A stretch of DNA of 64,000 nucleotides from Actinoplanes sp. TBRC 11911 (GTDB lineage Bacteria; Actinomycetota; Actinomycetes; Mycobacteriales; Micromonosporaceae), in NCBI RefSeq assembly GCF_012933445.1, contig NZ_JABBNC010000018.1:104825-168824 (forward strand), written 5' to 3'. Positions 18,939 to 27,193 of the stretch are shown here, piece after piece. The translations under genes were made by a program, and so were the position numbers. The notes beneath the pieces were generated by a model. The model worked only from the letters and a program-made list of their open reading frames with translations, did no database searches and was not told where the DNA came from. Numbering within the stretch: the first letter of the stretch is position 1; every line of letters starts with the position of its first letter.

Positions 18939-20336
18939 GTGCGAAAACGGGTTGCGGTCATCGGCGGCGGCATCGCGGGCCTCGCGGCGGCGGCACGGCT
19001 GCGTGATCTGATGCCGGGCGACACCGAGATCATCGTGTACGAGCAGGGCGGTGCGCTGGGCGGCAAGCTACGCACCGGCGAGCTGGCCGGGCTGACCGTC
19101 GAACGCGGCGCCGAGTCGTTCCTGATGTCCGGCCCGGACGGCGACGAGTCCGCGGCGCTGGCCATGGTGAAGCGGCTGGGCCTGGCCGAGTCGCTGGTCC
19201 ACCCGGCGCCGGTGCCGGCCGCGCTGGCGTTCGGCGGGCGTCTCGCGTCGGTTCCGGCGGGGACCCTGGTGGGCGTACCGGGAGATCTGAGCAAACTCGG
19301 CGATGTGGCGCACCTGGACGCCGAGCGTGACCACGACGAAGGCCGTCCGCTGCTCGCCGCGGGCGCGGATGTCGCGGTCGGTGAGCTGGTGCGGCAGCGC
19401 TACGGCGCCGAGGTCGTCGACCGGCTGCTCGATCCGCTGCTCGGCGGGGTCTATGCGGGACGCGCCGACCGGCTGTCGCTCGAGGTGACGATTCCGCAGC
19501 TGGCGGCGTCGGCGCGGGTCGAGCACACGCTGCGCGAGGCGGTGCGGGCGGCGCAGCGGCAACGGGCTCCGCGAGTTCCCGGGCGGCCGGTCTTCGGTGC
19601 GCTCGACGGCGGCATGGGCCGTCTGGTGGGTGCCGCGGCGGCGGCGAGCGGCGCCCGGATCAGCCTGGGCCTGCCGGTCCGCGAGCTGGCCCGCACCCCG
19701 CACGGCTGGCGGCTGCTGCTCGGCCCGGTCCCGGCGCCGCAGACCGACGACGTGGACGCGGTGGTGCTGGCGGTGCCGTCGAAGCCGATGTCCCGGCTGC
19801 TGAGCGAGGTGGCGCCGGACGCCGCCGAGCCGGTCGGGGCTCTCGACTACGCGAGCGTGGCGCTGATCGGCCTGGCCCTGCCCCCGGGCACGCCGCTTCC
19901 GGATCTGTCCGGCTTCCTGGTGCCGCCGAGCGAGGGCACCCTGGTGAAGGCGGCGACGTTTTTCACGCGCAAGTGGGCGCACCTGGGCGGGTCCGGTGCG
20001 CCGGTCATCGTGCGCGCGTCGCTGGGCCGGGCCGGTGAGCAGGAGCGGCTGCAGCTCGACGACGCGGTGCTGATCGAGACGGCCCGGCGCGAGCTGGGCG
20101 AGCTGATCGGCGGCGAACTGCCGCCACCGGCGGCGTCGTGGGTGCAGCGGTGGGGCGGCGGCCTTCCGCAGTACGCCCCGGGGCACCTCGAGCGGGTCAC
20201 CGCGGCGCGCGCGGCACTGCCACCCGGGTTGGCGCTGGCCGGGGCGGCGCTGGACGGTGTCGGCATCCCGGCGTGTATCGCGAGCGGCGAGCGGGCCGCT
20301 GAGGTCGTCAGCAAGTCTTTGGAGGTCAGTCAGTGA
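18939..20336 (+). CDS. hemY: Coproporphyrinogen/protoporphyrinogen oxidase, HemY type
   Basis: FAD-dependent oxidase (also called CgoX or HemG). In HemQ-containing actinobacteria it oxidises coproporphyrinogen III to coproporphyrin III. 465 residues from GTG 18939 (RKRVAVIGGGIAGLAAAARL); the longer open frame starts inside hemE and its early part is a shadow. Seen: the Rossmann dinucleotide motif VIGGGIAGLAAA, the GGKLRTGEL segment, and a C-terminal flavin-binding ALAGAALDGVGIPACIASG. It lies 58 bp after hemE, and its stop overlaps the hemQ start (GTGA). Confidence 0.94.
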   Translation: MRKRVAVIGGGIAGLAAAARLRDLMPGDTEIIVYEQGGALGGKLRTGELAGLTVERGAESFLMSGPDGDESAALAMVKRLGLAESLVHPAPVPAALAFGGRLASVPAGTLVGVPGDLSKLGDVAHLDAERDHDEGRPLLAAGADVAVGELVRQRYGAEVVDRLLDPLLGGVYAGRADRLSLEVTIPQLAASARVEHTLREAVRAAQRQRAPRVPGRPVFGALDGGMGRLVGAAAAASGARISLGLPVRELARTPHGWRLLLGPVPAPQTDDVDAVVLAVPSKPMSRLLSEVAPDAAEPVGALDYASVALIGLALPPGTPLPDLSGFLVPPSEGTLVKAATFFTRKWAHLGGSGAPVIVRASLGRAGEQERLQLDDAVLIETARRELGELIGGELPPPAASWVQRWGGGLPQYAPGHLERVTAARAALPPGLALAGAALDGVGIPACIASGERAAEVVSKSLEVSQ

Positions 20337-21034
20337 GCGAGCAGAGCAACGCGGCGCGGATCAACGAGCTGAACGCGACGATCCGGTACACGATGTGGTC
20401 GGTCTTCCGGGCCTCGTCGGCGCTGCCGGGCGGGCGGGACGAGCTTTCCGCCGAGGTCGATGCCCTTTTCGAGCAGCTCGACGGCAAGGACGTGACGATC
20501 CGCGGCACGTACGACGTCTCCGGTCTGCGGGCCGACGCGGACCTGATGATCTGGTGGCACGCCTCGTCGTCCGACGCGCTGCAGGAGGCGTACGGGCTGT
20601 TCCGCAAGACCGCCCTGGGCCGGCACCTGACGCCGGTCTGGTCGCAGATGGCGCTGCACCGGCCGGCCGAGTTCAACAAGAGCCACCTGCCCGCGTTCCT
20701 GGCCGGTGAACAGGCCCGGGCGTACATCTGCGTGTACCCGTTCGTGCGGTCGTACGAGTGGTATCTGCTGCCCGACGAGGAGCGCCGGCAGATGCTGGCC
20801 GAGCACGGCCGGTTGGCGCGCGGCTTCCCGGACGTGCGGGCGAACACGGTGGCGTCGTTCGCGCTGGGTGACTACGAGTGGATGCTCGCCTTCGAGGGCG
20901 ACGAACTGCACCGCATCGTCGACCTGATGCGCGAGCTGCGGGCGTCCACGGCGCGGCGGCACGTGCGCGAGGAGGTCCCGTTCTACACGGGCCGCCGCCG
21001 TTCGGTCAGCGAGCTGGTCGCGGCGCTGCCCTGA
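20333..21034 (+). CDS. hemQ: Coproheme decarboxylase (chlorite-dismutase family)
   Basis: Converts coproheme to haem b by two oxidative decarboxylations, the last step of the actinobacterial pathway (ChdC). 233 residues, as expected for the family. Seen: the N-terminal TIRYTMWSVFR, DLMIWWHASSSDALQ, the catalytic-Tyr region YPFVRSYEWYLL, and the C-terminal REEVPFYTGRRR. The GTG start overlaps the hemY stop, so the two are co-translated. Its 3' end overlaps the convergent GNAT gene by 29 bp (21006-21034). Confidence 0.96.
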   Translation: MSEQSNAARINELNATIRYTMWSVFRASSALPGGRDELSAEVDALFEQLDGKDVTIRGTYDVSGLRADADLMIWWHASSSDALQEAYGLFRKTALGRHLTPVWSQMALHRPAEFNKSHLPAFLAGEQARAYICVYPFVRSYEWYLLPDEERRQMLAEHGRLARGFPDVRANTVASFALGDYEWMLAFEGDELHRIVDLMRELRASTARRHVREEVPFYTGRRRSVSELVAALP

Positions 21035-21455
21035 GCATGGGGACGTGCGGGATGCCGTCCTCGACGAACTCCGGCCCGCTCGGCTCGTACCCATATTTCG
21101 TATAAAAGCTGACAAGGTAGGACTGGGCGTCCAGCACACTCGGCCGGTTGCCGATGATCTTCAATGCCTCGTCGAGCAGCCGGCCGGCCAGTCCGGCGCC
21201 GCGGGCCGACTTCGCCGTCACCACTCGGCCGATTCGCTGCACGTCACCGTCGTGCAATATGCGAAGATAAGCCCGAATTTCGCCGTCCCGTTCGATCCAC
21301 GCATGCCGGGTTCCAGGTTCGATGTCCCGTCCGTCCGGATCCGCGTAGGCACATTCCTGCTCGACCACGAAGACGTCACTGCGGAGCTTCAGGATCGCGT
21401 ACAGGGTGCCGGCGTCAAGATCTGCGAAGGATGCGGTGCGAAGCTCGTCGTGCAT
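21006..21455 (-). CDS. GNAT acetyltransferase, ElaA-like
   Basis: 149 residues from ATG 21455 (MHDELRTASFADLD); upstream in-frame codons to 21707 run antisense through the divergent CBM48-like gene and are not family-like. The pattern KLRSDVFVVEQECAYADPDGRD and RIGRVVTAKSARGAGLAGRLLDEAL (acetyl-CoA loop) fits the ElaA branch of GNAT proteins. Substrate unknown. It converges on hemQ with a 29-bp overlap and diverges from the small CBM48-like gene. Confidence 0.9.
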   Translation of the reverse strand: MHDELRTASFADLDAGTLYAILKLRSDVFVVEQECAYADPDGRDIEPGTRHAWIERDGEIRAYLRILHDGDVQRIGRVVTAKSARGAGLAGRLLDEALKIIGNRPSVLDAQSYLVSFYTKYGYEPSGPEFVEDGIPHVPMLRAAPRPAR

Positions 21456-21537
21456 GTGGCACAGCGTATTCGGCGTGCCGTCACCCGCAACGCGGCCGCC
21501 CGTTGTACGGATGGAAGCCCGAGCTGTGGAGGACTTC

Positions 21538-21813
21538 ATGATCAAGAGAAGCAAGCTCTTCGGCAACAAGACCCGGGTGACCTTCTGTCTGCCCGTCGAC
21601 GATCCGGCCGGCCCGATCAGCGTGGTCGGCACGTTCAACGGCTGGGAGCCCGGCCGGCACGAGCTCAAGCCGCGCCGCGACGGCACCCGCACGGTCAGCG
21701 TGACCATGCCGCCCGGCCACTACTCGTTCCGCTACCTCGGCACGGACGGCGTCTGGCTGGACGACGAGGGCGCCGACGGGGTCGGTCCCAGCGGCAGTGA
21801 GCTGCGACTCTAG
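21538..21813 (+). CDS. Small CBM48/isoamylase-early-set domain protein
   Basis: 91 residues from ATG 21538, with GGAGG about 6 bp upstream. The whole protein is one Ig-like early-set domain: VTFCLPVDDPAGPISVVGTFNGW, then ELKPRRDG and GHYSFRYLGTDGVWLDDE, matching glycogen-binding CBM48 modules of branching enzymes and AMPK-beta. It has no catalytic domain. Stand-alone proteins of this type are frequent in actinobacteria; glycan binding is inferred, not shown. Confidence 0.85.
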   Translation: MIKRSKLFGNKTRVTFCLPVDDPAGPISVVGTFNGWEPGRHELKPRRDGTRTVSVTMPPGHYSFRYLGTDGVWLDDEGADGVGPSGSELRL

Positions 21814-21917
21814 GCGTTTCAGTCGCGCCCGCCGGGGGACTTAGAAGCTTTAGTGTTGCTCGCCAGCTCTTGTGCGATTAAAGCCCGAAAAAGTCTCATT
21901 TCTGGTTAATGTGAGGC

Positions 21918-22154
21918 ATGACCACGTACGAGACCTCTGACCTGCACAAGCGCATCAGCCGGTACGAGACGGCACTCGAAGAACTCCAGGCGGCCCATCA
22001 GGACGTCCGCAACGTTCTTCATGATCAACTACTGTACGACCGCTGGCAGCAGATCGGCATGGAGCTGGGCTTCGTGCCGGGTGACCAGATCGGGGAGCGC
22101 TCCGACCGGGTCTCCCCGCAGATGCCGCAGCTGTCCGAGTCCTGGGCAGGGTGA
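21918..22154 (+). CDS. Conserved small hypothetical protein
   Basis: 78 residues, highly charged, mostly helical, with a probable coiled coil (about 8-35: LHKRISRYETALEELQAAHQ). No signal peptide or membrane segment. GTGAGG about 5 bp before the ATG serves as ribosome-binding site. Codon use is like that of its neighbours, which argues that it is real. It precedes thyA by 76 bp, separated by a GC-rich hairpin. Function unknown. Confidence 0.7.
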   Translation: MTTYETSDLHKRISRYETALEELQAAHQDVRNVLHDQLLYDRWQQIGMELGFVPGDQIGERSDRVSPQMPQLSESWAG

Positions 22155-22156
22155 CC

Positions 22157-22202
22157 GCTCCGCCGATGTCACCCACGCCACCTGGGGTGGCGTCGGCGGA
22201 GC
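22157..22202 (+). terminator. GC-rich hairpin between the small ORF and thyA
   Basis: GCTCCGCCGA (22157-22166) pairs with TCGGCGGAGC (22193-22202), and an inner CGCCACC/GGTGGCG extends the stem with a bulge on the 5' side. It lies 3 bp after the small ORF's stop and about 30 bp before the thyA ATG. No T-run; it could be a terminator or a leader structure of thyA. Confidence 0.5.
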
Positions 22203-22230
22203 CCCCGGCGCTCGGGCTAGGTTTGCTGGC

Positions 22231-23031
22231 ATGCCCGTCGACACCCAGTACGAGGACCTGCTGCGCCGGGTCCTGACCACCGGCACCCCGAAGAACGACC
22301 GCACCGGAACGGGCACGGTCAGCCTGTTCGGCGAGCGCCTGCGCTACGACCTGTCGGCGGGCTTCCCGCTGATCACCACCAAGCGGGTCCACTTCAAGTC
22401 GATCGCCGTCGAGCTGCTCTGGTTCCTGCGCGGCGACAGCAACGTCGGCTGGCTGCGCGACCAGGGCGTCACGATCTGGGACGAGTGGGCCGACGACAAG
22501 GGCGAGCTGGGCCCGGTCTACGGCGTGCAGTGGCGTTCCTGGCCGACGCCCGAGGGCGGGCACATCGACCAGATCTCCGGCATCCTCGACACGCTGCGCC
22601 GCGACCCCGACTCCCGGCGCATGGTGGTCTCCGCGTGGAACGTGGCCGAGCTCGGCGACATGGCGCTCGCGCCGTGCCACGCGATGTTCCAGTTCTACGT
22701 GGCCGACGGCCGGCTGTCCTGCCAGATGTACCAGCGCAGCGCCGACATGTTCCTGGGCGTCCCGTTCAACATCGCGAGCTACGCACTGCTCACCCGGATG
22801 ATGGCCGACCAGGCCGGGCTCGCGCCGGGCGACTTCGTCTGGGTCGGCGGCGACTGCCACATCTACAACAATCACGTCGAGCAGGTGACCGAACAGTTGT
22901 CCCGTGAGGCGTACGAATTCCCGCGTCTCGATATAGCTAAACGTGATTCACTGTTCGACTACGCGTACGAGGATTTCCAACTCTCGGAATACAAATACCA
23001 TCCGGCACTCAAAGCGCCGGTCGCCGTCTGA
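22231..23031 (+). CDS. thyA: Thymidylate synthase
   Basis: Converts dUMP and methylene-tetrahydrofolate to dTMP and dihydrofolate. 266 residues from ATG 22231, close to the classical length of 264. Seen: NDRTGTGTVSLFGERLRYDL near the N-terminus, nucleophile Cys in LAPCHAMFQFYV, and the substrate-binding QMYQRSADMFLGVPFNIASY. The dihydrofolate reductase gene starts 2 bp after its stop, so the cycle enzymes are co-expressed. Having thyA here does not exclude a thyX elsewhere. Confidence 0.98.
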   Translation: MPVDTQYEDLLRRVLTTGTPKNDRTGTGTVSLFGERLRYDLSAGFPLITTKRVHFKSIAVELLWFLRGDSNVGWLRDQGVTIWDEWADDKGELGPVYGVQWRSWPTPEGGHIDQISGILDTLRRDPDSRRMVVSAWNVAELGDMALAPCHAMFQFYVADGRLSCQMYQRSADMFLGVPFNIASYALLTRMMADQAGLAPGDFVWVGGDCHIYNNHVEQVTEQLSREAYEFPRLDIAKRDSLFDYAYEDFQLSEYKYHPALKAPVAV

Positions 23032-23033
23032 CG

Positions 23034-23516
23034 ATGACGGTGCACATGATTTGGGCGGAGGCCCGCGACGGAACGATTGGGAAAGACGGGACGATTCCCT
23101 GGCGGGTGCCCGAGGACCAGCGCATGTTCCGCGAGCTGACGATGGGCGCGACGGTGGTGATGGGCCGCGCGACGTGGGATTCCCTACCGGCCCGCTTCCG
23201 GCCGCTGGACGGCCGCCGCAACATCGTGCTGACCAGGGATCCGTCGTGGACCGCGGCCGGTGCCGAGGTGATCCACGAGATCGGGTCGGTGGACGTCTCC
23301 GCGGGCCACGTCTGGGTCATCGGGGGCGCCGCCATCTATCAGGCGTTCCTGCCGGTGGCAACACATATCGTGCGTACGCGGGTGGATCTGGACGTTCCCG
23401 GCGACGTCCGCGCGCCGTCTCTCGGTGACGACTGGCGGGTCGACCGCGATACTGGGTGGGTGACGTCGTCGAGCGGATTGCGGTACGCCACGCAAGAATT
23501 GGTCCGGGCCCGCTGA
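23034..23516 (+). CDS. folA: Dihydrofolate reductase
   Basis: NADPH-dependent reduction of dihydrofolate produced by the adjacent thymidylate synthase. 160 residues. Seen: GTIGKDGTIPWRVPEDQRMF (substrate loop with the PW pair), VVMGRATWDSLP, NIVLTRDPSW and WVIGGAAIYQAFLP (cofactor binding), in family order. It starts 2 bp past thyA, which indicates translational coupling. Confidence 0.97.
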   Translation: MTVHMIWAEARDGTIGKDGTIPWRVPEDQRMFRELTMGATVVMGRATWDSLPARFRPLDGRRNIVLTRDPSWTAAGAEVIHEIGSVDVSAGHVWVIGGAAIYQAFLPVATHIVRTRVDLDVPGDVRAPSLGDDWRVDRDTGWVTSSSGLRYATQELVRAR

Positions 23517-23550
23517 ACCGGCTACTCTTCCGGGCCGACGGTAGGCGAAA

Positions 23551-23569
23551 CCCATTCATCATGAATGGG
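23551..23569. promoter_or_regulatory. Palindrome before the glycosyltransferase gene
   Basis: Perfect 9-bp inverted arms CCCATTCAT/ATGAATGGG around one central base, about 45 bp before the glycosyltransferase ATG. It is AT-richer than its surroundings. It could be an operator of a dimeric regulator; which one is not known. Confidence 0.4.
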
Positions 23570-23613
23570 AGGTAATGATCCTCCGCACCATCGCTCCATA
23601 GGGAGAGATTCCC

Positions 23614-24603
23614 ATGCCGCAGCACACCTCGCCGGTGACGCTTTCCGTCGTCACACCGATGTACAACGAGCGCGAGGCGGTCGACCACTTCGTGGCCCGG
23701 CTGCGCCCGGTCCTGGACGGGCTCGGCGTGACGTACGAGGTCGTCGCCGTCGACGACGGCAGCCGGGACGCCACCGTCGCCCGGCTGATGCAGCTGCGCG
23801 AGGAGTGGGCGCAGCTGCGGGTCATCTCGCTGCGCCGCAACGTCGGGCACCAGACCGCGCTGCGCGCCGGCCTGCACTCGGCCCGCGGCGAGTACGTGGT
23901 GAGCATCGACGCCGACCTGCAGGACCCGCCCGAGGTCATCGGCGAGATGCTGGGCGCGGCCCGCGAGCAGGACGTCCACGTGGTGTACGGCGTGCGCAGC
24001 GACCGCTCCACCGACACGGTCTTCAAGCGCAGCACCGCCGGCGTCTACTACCGGGTGATGCGCCGTCTCGTCGGCCCGTGGGTCAACGACCAGGCCGGCG
24101 ACTTCCGCCTGATGAGCCGCACCGTCGTCGACGTGCTGAACAACCTGCCCGAGCAGAACCCGGTCTACCGGCTGGTGGTGCCGTCGCTCGGGTTCTCCAG
24201 CGCCGAGGTCGCGTACGTGCGGGCCGAACGCGTCGCGGGCGAGACGAAATACCCGCTCAGCAAGATGATCAAGCTGACGCTCGACAGCGTGACCAGCTTC
24301 TCGGCCGCACCGCTGAAGATCGCGACCTGGCTGGGGGTGTTCGCCTTCGTGCTCTGCGTCGGGCTGATCATCGCGGGTCTCATCGCCTGGGGGTCCGGCA
24401 CGGTGGTGCCCGGCTGGACGTCGCTCTACATCGCGGTGCTGCTCCTCGGTGGGGTTCAGCTCATCTGCCTGGGGCTGCTCGGTGAGTACATCGGGCGCAT
24501 CTACGCGGCCACCCAGAACCGCCCGCCGTTCCTGATCGCCCTGGACACCGACACCCGTAAGGACAACGAGCCGGCGGAGTTCGCGAGCCCCTCGGTGCGC
24601 TGA
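23614..24603 (+). CDS. GT2 glycosyltransferase, polyprenyl-phosphate type (GtrB/DPM1-like)
   Basis: 329 residues. GT-A catalytic domain (about 1-225) with VTPMYNEREAVDHF, VAVDDGSRDAT, NVGHQTALRAG and the metal-binding DADLQDPPEV. Two C-terminal transmembrane helices (about 233-258 and 270-298) follow, ending in LGEYIGRIYAATQNRPPF, the pattern of enzymes that move a sugar from a nucleotide donor to polyprenyl phosphate. The GGGAG before the ATG at 23614 supports the start. Sugar unknown. Confidence 0.92.
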   Translation: MPQHTSPVTLSVVTPMYNEREAVDHFVARLRPVLDGLGVTYEVVAVDDGSRDATVARLMQLREEWAQLRVISLRRNVGHQTALRAGLHSARGEYVVSIDADLQDPPEVIGEMLGAAREQDVHVVYGVRSDRSTDTVFKRSTAGVYYRVMRRLVGPWVNDQAGDFRLMSRTVVDVLNNLPEQNPVYRLVVPSLGFSSAEVAYVRAERVAGETKYPLSKMIKLTLDSVTSFSAAPLKIATWLGVFAFVLCVGLIIAGLIAWGSGTVVPGWTSLYIAVLLLGGVQLICLGLLGEYIGRIYAATQNRPPFLIALDTDTRKDNEPAEFASPSVR

Positions 24604-24648
24604 TCTGCTCGCCCACGGTGTGCCTTCGGAGGGCATAGGGTCGGGGGC

Positions 24649-25680
24649 ATGCCGAAAGCCGCAGCGGAAGAGCACGAGATCGCCGGGCACACGGTCCGGC
24701 TCAGCAGCCCGGACAAGGTGGTCTTCCCCCGCAAGGGATACACGAAGCGTGACGTCTTCGAGTACTACCTCGCGGTGGGTGACGGCATCATGCGCGCTCT
24801 CCGCAACCGGCCGACGACGTTGCAGCGCTTCCCGGACGGCATCGAGGGCGAGATGTTCTTCCAGAAACGCATCCCGACCCGAGGCGTCCCCGACTGGATC
24901 CAAACCGCGAAAATCAAATTCCCCAGCATGCGTACGGCCGACGAACTGTGCCCCGCCGACCTGGCCCACGTCGCCTGGGCCGCGCAGATGGGCACGATCG
25001 TGTTCCACCCGTGGCCGGTCCGCGCCGCCGCCGTGGACAATCCCGACGAACTCCGCATCGACATCGACCCGCAGCCGAGCAACACGTTCGACGACGTGGT
25101 CAGCACCGCGCAGGTCTTCCGCGAGGTCCTCAGCGACCTGGGCTGGACCGGCTTCCCGAAGACAAGCGGAGGCCGCGGCGTCCACCTTTACGTACGGATC
25201 GCACCGCAATGGTCATTCGTCGAGGTGCGGCGCGCCGCGATCGCCCTGGCCCGCGAGGCCGAGCGCCGCAGCCCCGCCACGATCACCACCTCCTGGTGGA
25301 AGGAAGAGCGCGGCGACAAGGTCTTCATCGACTACAACCAGATGGCCCGCGACCGCACGATCGCCTGCGCGTACTCGCTGCGCGCCAACGCCCGCGCCAC
25401 CGCGTCCGCCCCGGTCACCTGGGACGAGCTCACCGAGGTGGAACCCGACGACTTCGACCTGCGCACGATGCCGAAGCGCTTCGCCGCGATCGGCGACCCG
25501 CACGCGGCCATCGACGACGTAGCGCACGACATCACGCCGCTGCTGGAGTGGTCCCAACGCGACGAGAAGGCGGGCCAGGGCGATCTGCCCTACCCACCGG
25601 ACCACCCGAAGATGCCGGGGGAGCCGCCGCGCGTCCAGCCGAGCCGCATCAACCCCGCTAACTGGGAGAAGGAAAGCTAA
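24649..25680 (+). CDS. LigD-type non-homologous end-joining polymerase/primase
   Basis: Archaeo-eukaryotic primase-family polymerase that fills ends in bacterial NHEJ. 343 residues. Seen: LSSPDKVVFPRKGYTK, the metal-binding RIDIDPQPS, TSGGRGVHLYVRI, and the second catalytic Asp in KVFIDYNQMARDRTIACAYS. It is a stand-alone polymerase domain; an ATP-dependent ligase is encoded separately at 28.8-29.8 kb, and no Ku gene is in the window. Its last four codons (AAG GAA AGC TAA) begin a 27-bp tandem array that runs beyond the stop. Confidence 0.93.
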   Translation: MPKAAAEEHEIAGHTVRLSSPDKVVFPRKGYTKRDVFEYYLAVGDGIMRALRNRPTTLQRFPDGIEGEMFFQKRIPTRGVPDWIQTAKIKFPSMRTADELCPADLAHVAWAAQMGTIVFHPWPVRAAAVDNPDELRIDIDPQPSNTFDDVVSTAQVFREVLSDLGWTGFPKTSGGRGVHLYVRIAPQWSFVEVRRAAIALAREAERRSPATITTSWWKEERGDKVFIDYNQMARDRTIACAYSLRANARATASAPVTWDELTEVEPDDFDLRTMPKRFAAIGDPHAAIDDVAHDITPLLEWSQRDEKAGQGDLPYPPDHPKMPGEPPRVQPSRINPANWEKES

Positions 25681-25771
25681 GTCGCGCCGCGCAATAAGGA
25701 AAGCTGAGCCGCGCCGCGCAATAAGGAAAGCCGCGCCGCGCAATGAGGAAAGCTAAGTCGCGCCGCGCGAC
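25669..25771. repeat. 27-bp tandem array starting at the LigD-polymerase stop
   Basis: Four units at 25669, 25696, 25723 and 25745. Lengths are 27, 27, 22 and 27 bp; the third lost 5 bp. Each begins with AAGGAAAGC or a one-base variant followed by a stop codon (TAA, TGA, none, TAA) and a CGCGCCGCGCAA-like tail. The first unit is the coding end of the gene. Confidence 0.9.
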
Positions 25772-25892
25772 GCGGAGTGCTCGAGCCTCAACCGGGTGTC
25801 ACGCGGCGCGGACAGCCCGCACATGGCCTGCCAGCCGCCGCCGGCGAGCATCAACGCGCCCGCGGCCCTCTGGCCGAGACGTCCGAGCCTCT

Positions 25893-25936
25893 AAAACGAA
25901 CGTTCGTTCCGCTTGGAAAACGAACGTTCGTTCCGC
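25893..25936. promoter_or_regulatory. Twin LexA/SOS-box-like sites in a convergent intergenic region
   Basis: A 20-bp sequence, AAAACGAACGTTCGTTCCGC, occurs twice (25893-25912 and 25917-25936) with only TTGG between. Each contains the perfect palindrome AACGAACGTTCGTT and fits the Gram-positive SOS pattern CGAAC-N4-GTTC. The rest of the 355-bp gap (25681-26034) between convergent genes shows only the 27-bp array and no convincing ORF, so no target gene is apparent. Confidence 0.5.
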
Positions 25937-26034
25937 GACGGCCTTTGAACTACGCGTGCGCGCTCGAGCCGCGATCCCCAGCGAGGAGCTGAGCCCGCCC
26001 GGGGTGAGGGCCGAGCCTCATCGACTAACGAGCC

Positions 26035-26496
26035 TTATCGACCAACCGGAAGGCCGAGCTTCATGCCCTCGTGGGAGGCGACGAAGCCTAGCGACGCGTA
26101 GAAACGCTGCGCGTCGCCCCGGCGCTTGTCGGTGGTCAGCTGCGCGAGCACGCACCCGCGGTCGCGGGCCCGGCCCAGCGCGAACTCCATCAGCGCCCGC
26201 CCCCGCCCGCCGCCACGCCGGTCCGCGCGCACCCGGACCGCCTCGATGGTCATTCGCGAGGCGCCGCCGCGGCTCAGGCCCGGGGTGAAGGTCAACTGGC
26301 ACGTGGCGACCACCTCGCCGGCTTCCTCGCCCACGATCAGCTCATTGTTCGGATCCGCGTCGATCTGCTCGAACGCCCGCCAGACGGCCTCGTCCGCCTC
26401 CTCGCTGACCGGGCCGCGGCTCCGCGCGATGTCATCGTCGCTCAGCATGGCGAGAACGGCGGGCACGTCATCCCGCCGCGCGATCCGAAATTTCAC
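26035..26496 (-). CDS. GNAT acetyltransferase
   Basis: 153 residues. N-terminal MKFRIARRDDVPAVLAMLSDDD, the central beta strand TCQLTFTPGLSRGGASRMTI, and the acetyl-CoA loop VRVRADRRGGGRGRALMEFAL followed by RFYASLGF are the classic GNAT order, and the length is typical. The pattern resembles small protein or amine N-acetyltransferases with unassigned substrates. It converges on the LigD-polymerase gene across the repeat-bearing gap and diverges from the K+ channel gene. Confidence 0.9.
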   Translation of the reverse strand: MKFRIARRDDVPAVLAMLSDDDIARSRGPVSEEADEAVWRAFEQIDADPNNELIVGEEAGEVVATCQLTFTPGLSRGGASRMTIEAVRVRADRRGGGRGRALMEFALGRARDRGCVLAQLTTDKRRGDAQRFYASLGFVASHEGMKLGLPVGR

Positions 26497-26734
26497 GCAG
26501 GCAGTCTAGGGCGCCCATCCCGCCGATCAGGTCGCGCCGCGAAGAGCCCTGCCCGCACCCGGCACCGTCCGCCCTCGCCGCGACCTCGCCCACCTCCTGC
26601 CTCGAGCTCGCCCAGCTCCTGCCTCGAGCTCGCCCAGCTCCCGCCCCAACCTCGCGCCGCTCTCGCGTGATCGACATGTTCAGACCTGGGCGACGGGGCT
26701 GCGCGGTCACCGAGCGCTCGGGCACGATGACCCA

Positions 26735-27193
26735 ATGCGCTTGCTGCTGATGCCCTTCCGGCGGGCCTATCGGGTGATCGTCTGGCTGGCCAACTCGCCG
26801 CGCACGCTGATCCTCTCGTACGCGATCCTCATCGTGATCTGTGGCGCGCTCTACCACCAGTTCGAGCCGGGGGCCTCCTTCGGCGACGCCGTGTGGTGGG
26901 CGGTCGTCACGGCGTCGACGGTCGGCTACGGCGACATCTCACCCGAGACGTGGCAGGGCCGCGCGGTTGCCGGCCTGCTCATCTCGATCATGGTGCTGGT
27001 GGTGATTCCGCTGATCACCGCTCACTTCGCGAGCCGGCTGATCGTGGACGCCGACGCCTTCCGGCACGAGGAGCAGGAGGAGCTCAAGAACAACCTCCGG
27101 CGCGTACGGCAGCTGCTGGAAGCCGTCGCCGAGCGTGAGGGGATCACTGTGGCGGACAGCGCAGTCCCTCCTGCGGCACCTTCAGATCGATGA
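26735..27193 (+). CDS. Two-TM potassium channel
   Basis: Pore protein of 152 residues: first transmembrane helix at about 25-43 (TLILSYAILIVICGALYH), pore helix plus selectivity filter TASTVGYGDISPETW (about 65-79), second helix at about 84-106, and a short charged cytoplasmic tail with coiled-coil character (ERHEEQEELKNNL-like). There is no RCK/TrkA domain, so gating is not by nucleotide binding in cis. The 3' end overlaps the convergent hydrolase gene by 50 bp (27144-27193). Confidence 0.92.
   Translation: MRLLLMPFRRAYRVIVWLANSPRTLILSYAILIVICGALYHQFEPGASFGDAVWWAVVTASTVGYGDISPETWQGRAVAGLLISIMVLVVIPLITAHFASRLIVDADAFRHEEQEELKNNLRRVRQLLEAVAEREGITVADSAVPPAAPSDR

Noticed and set aside
18928..18940. 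TTGACA near the hemY start as a -35 box
   Set aside because: Too close to the start codon and without a suitable -10 element; hemE-hemY spacing suggests one transcript.
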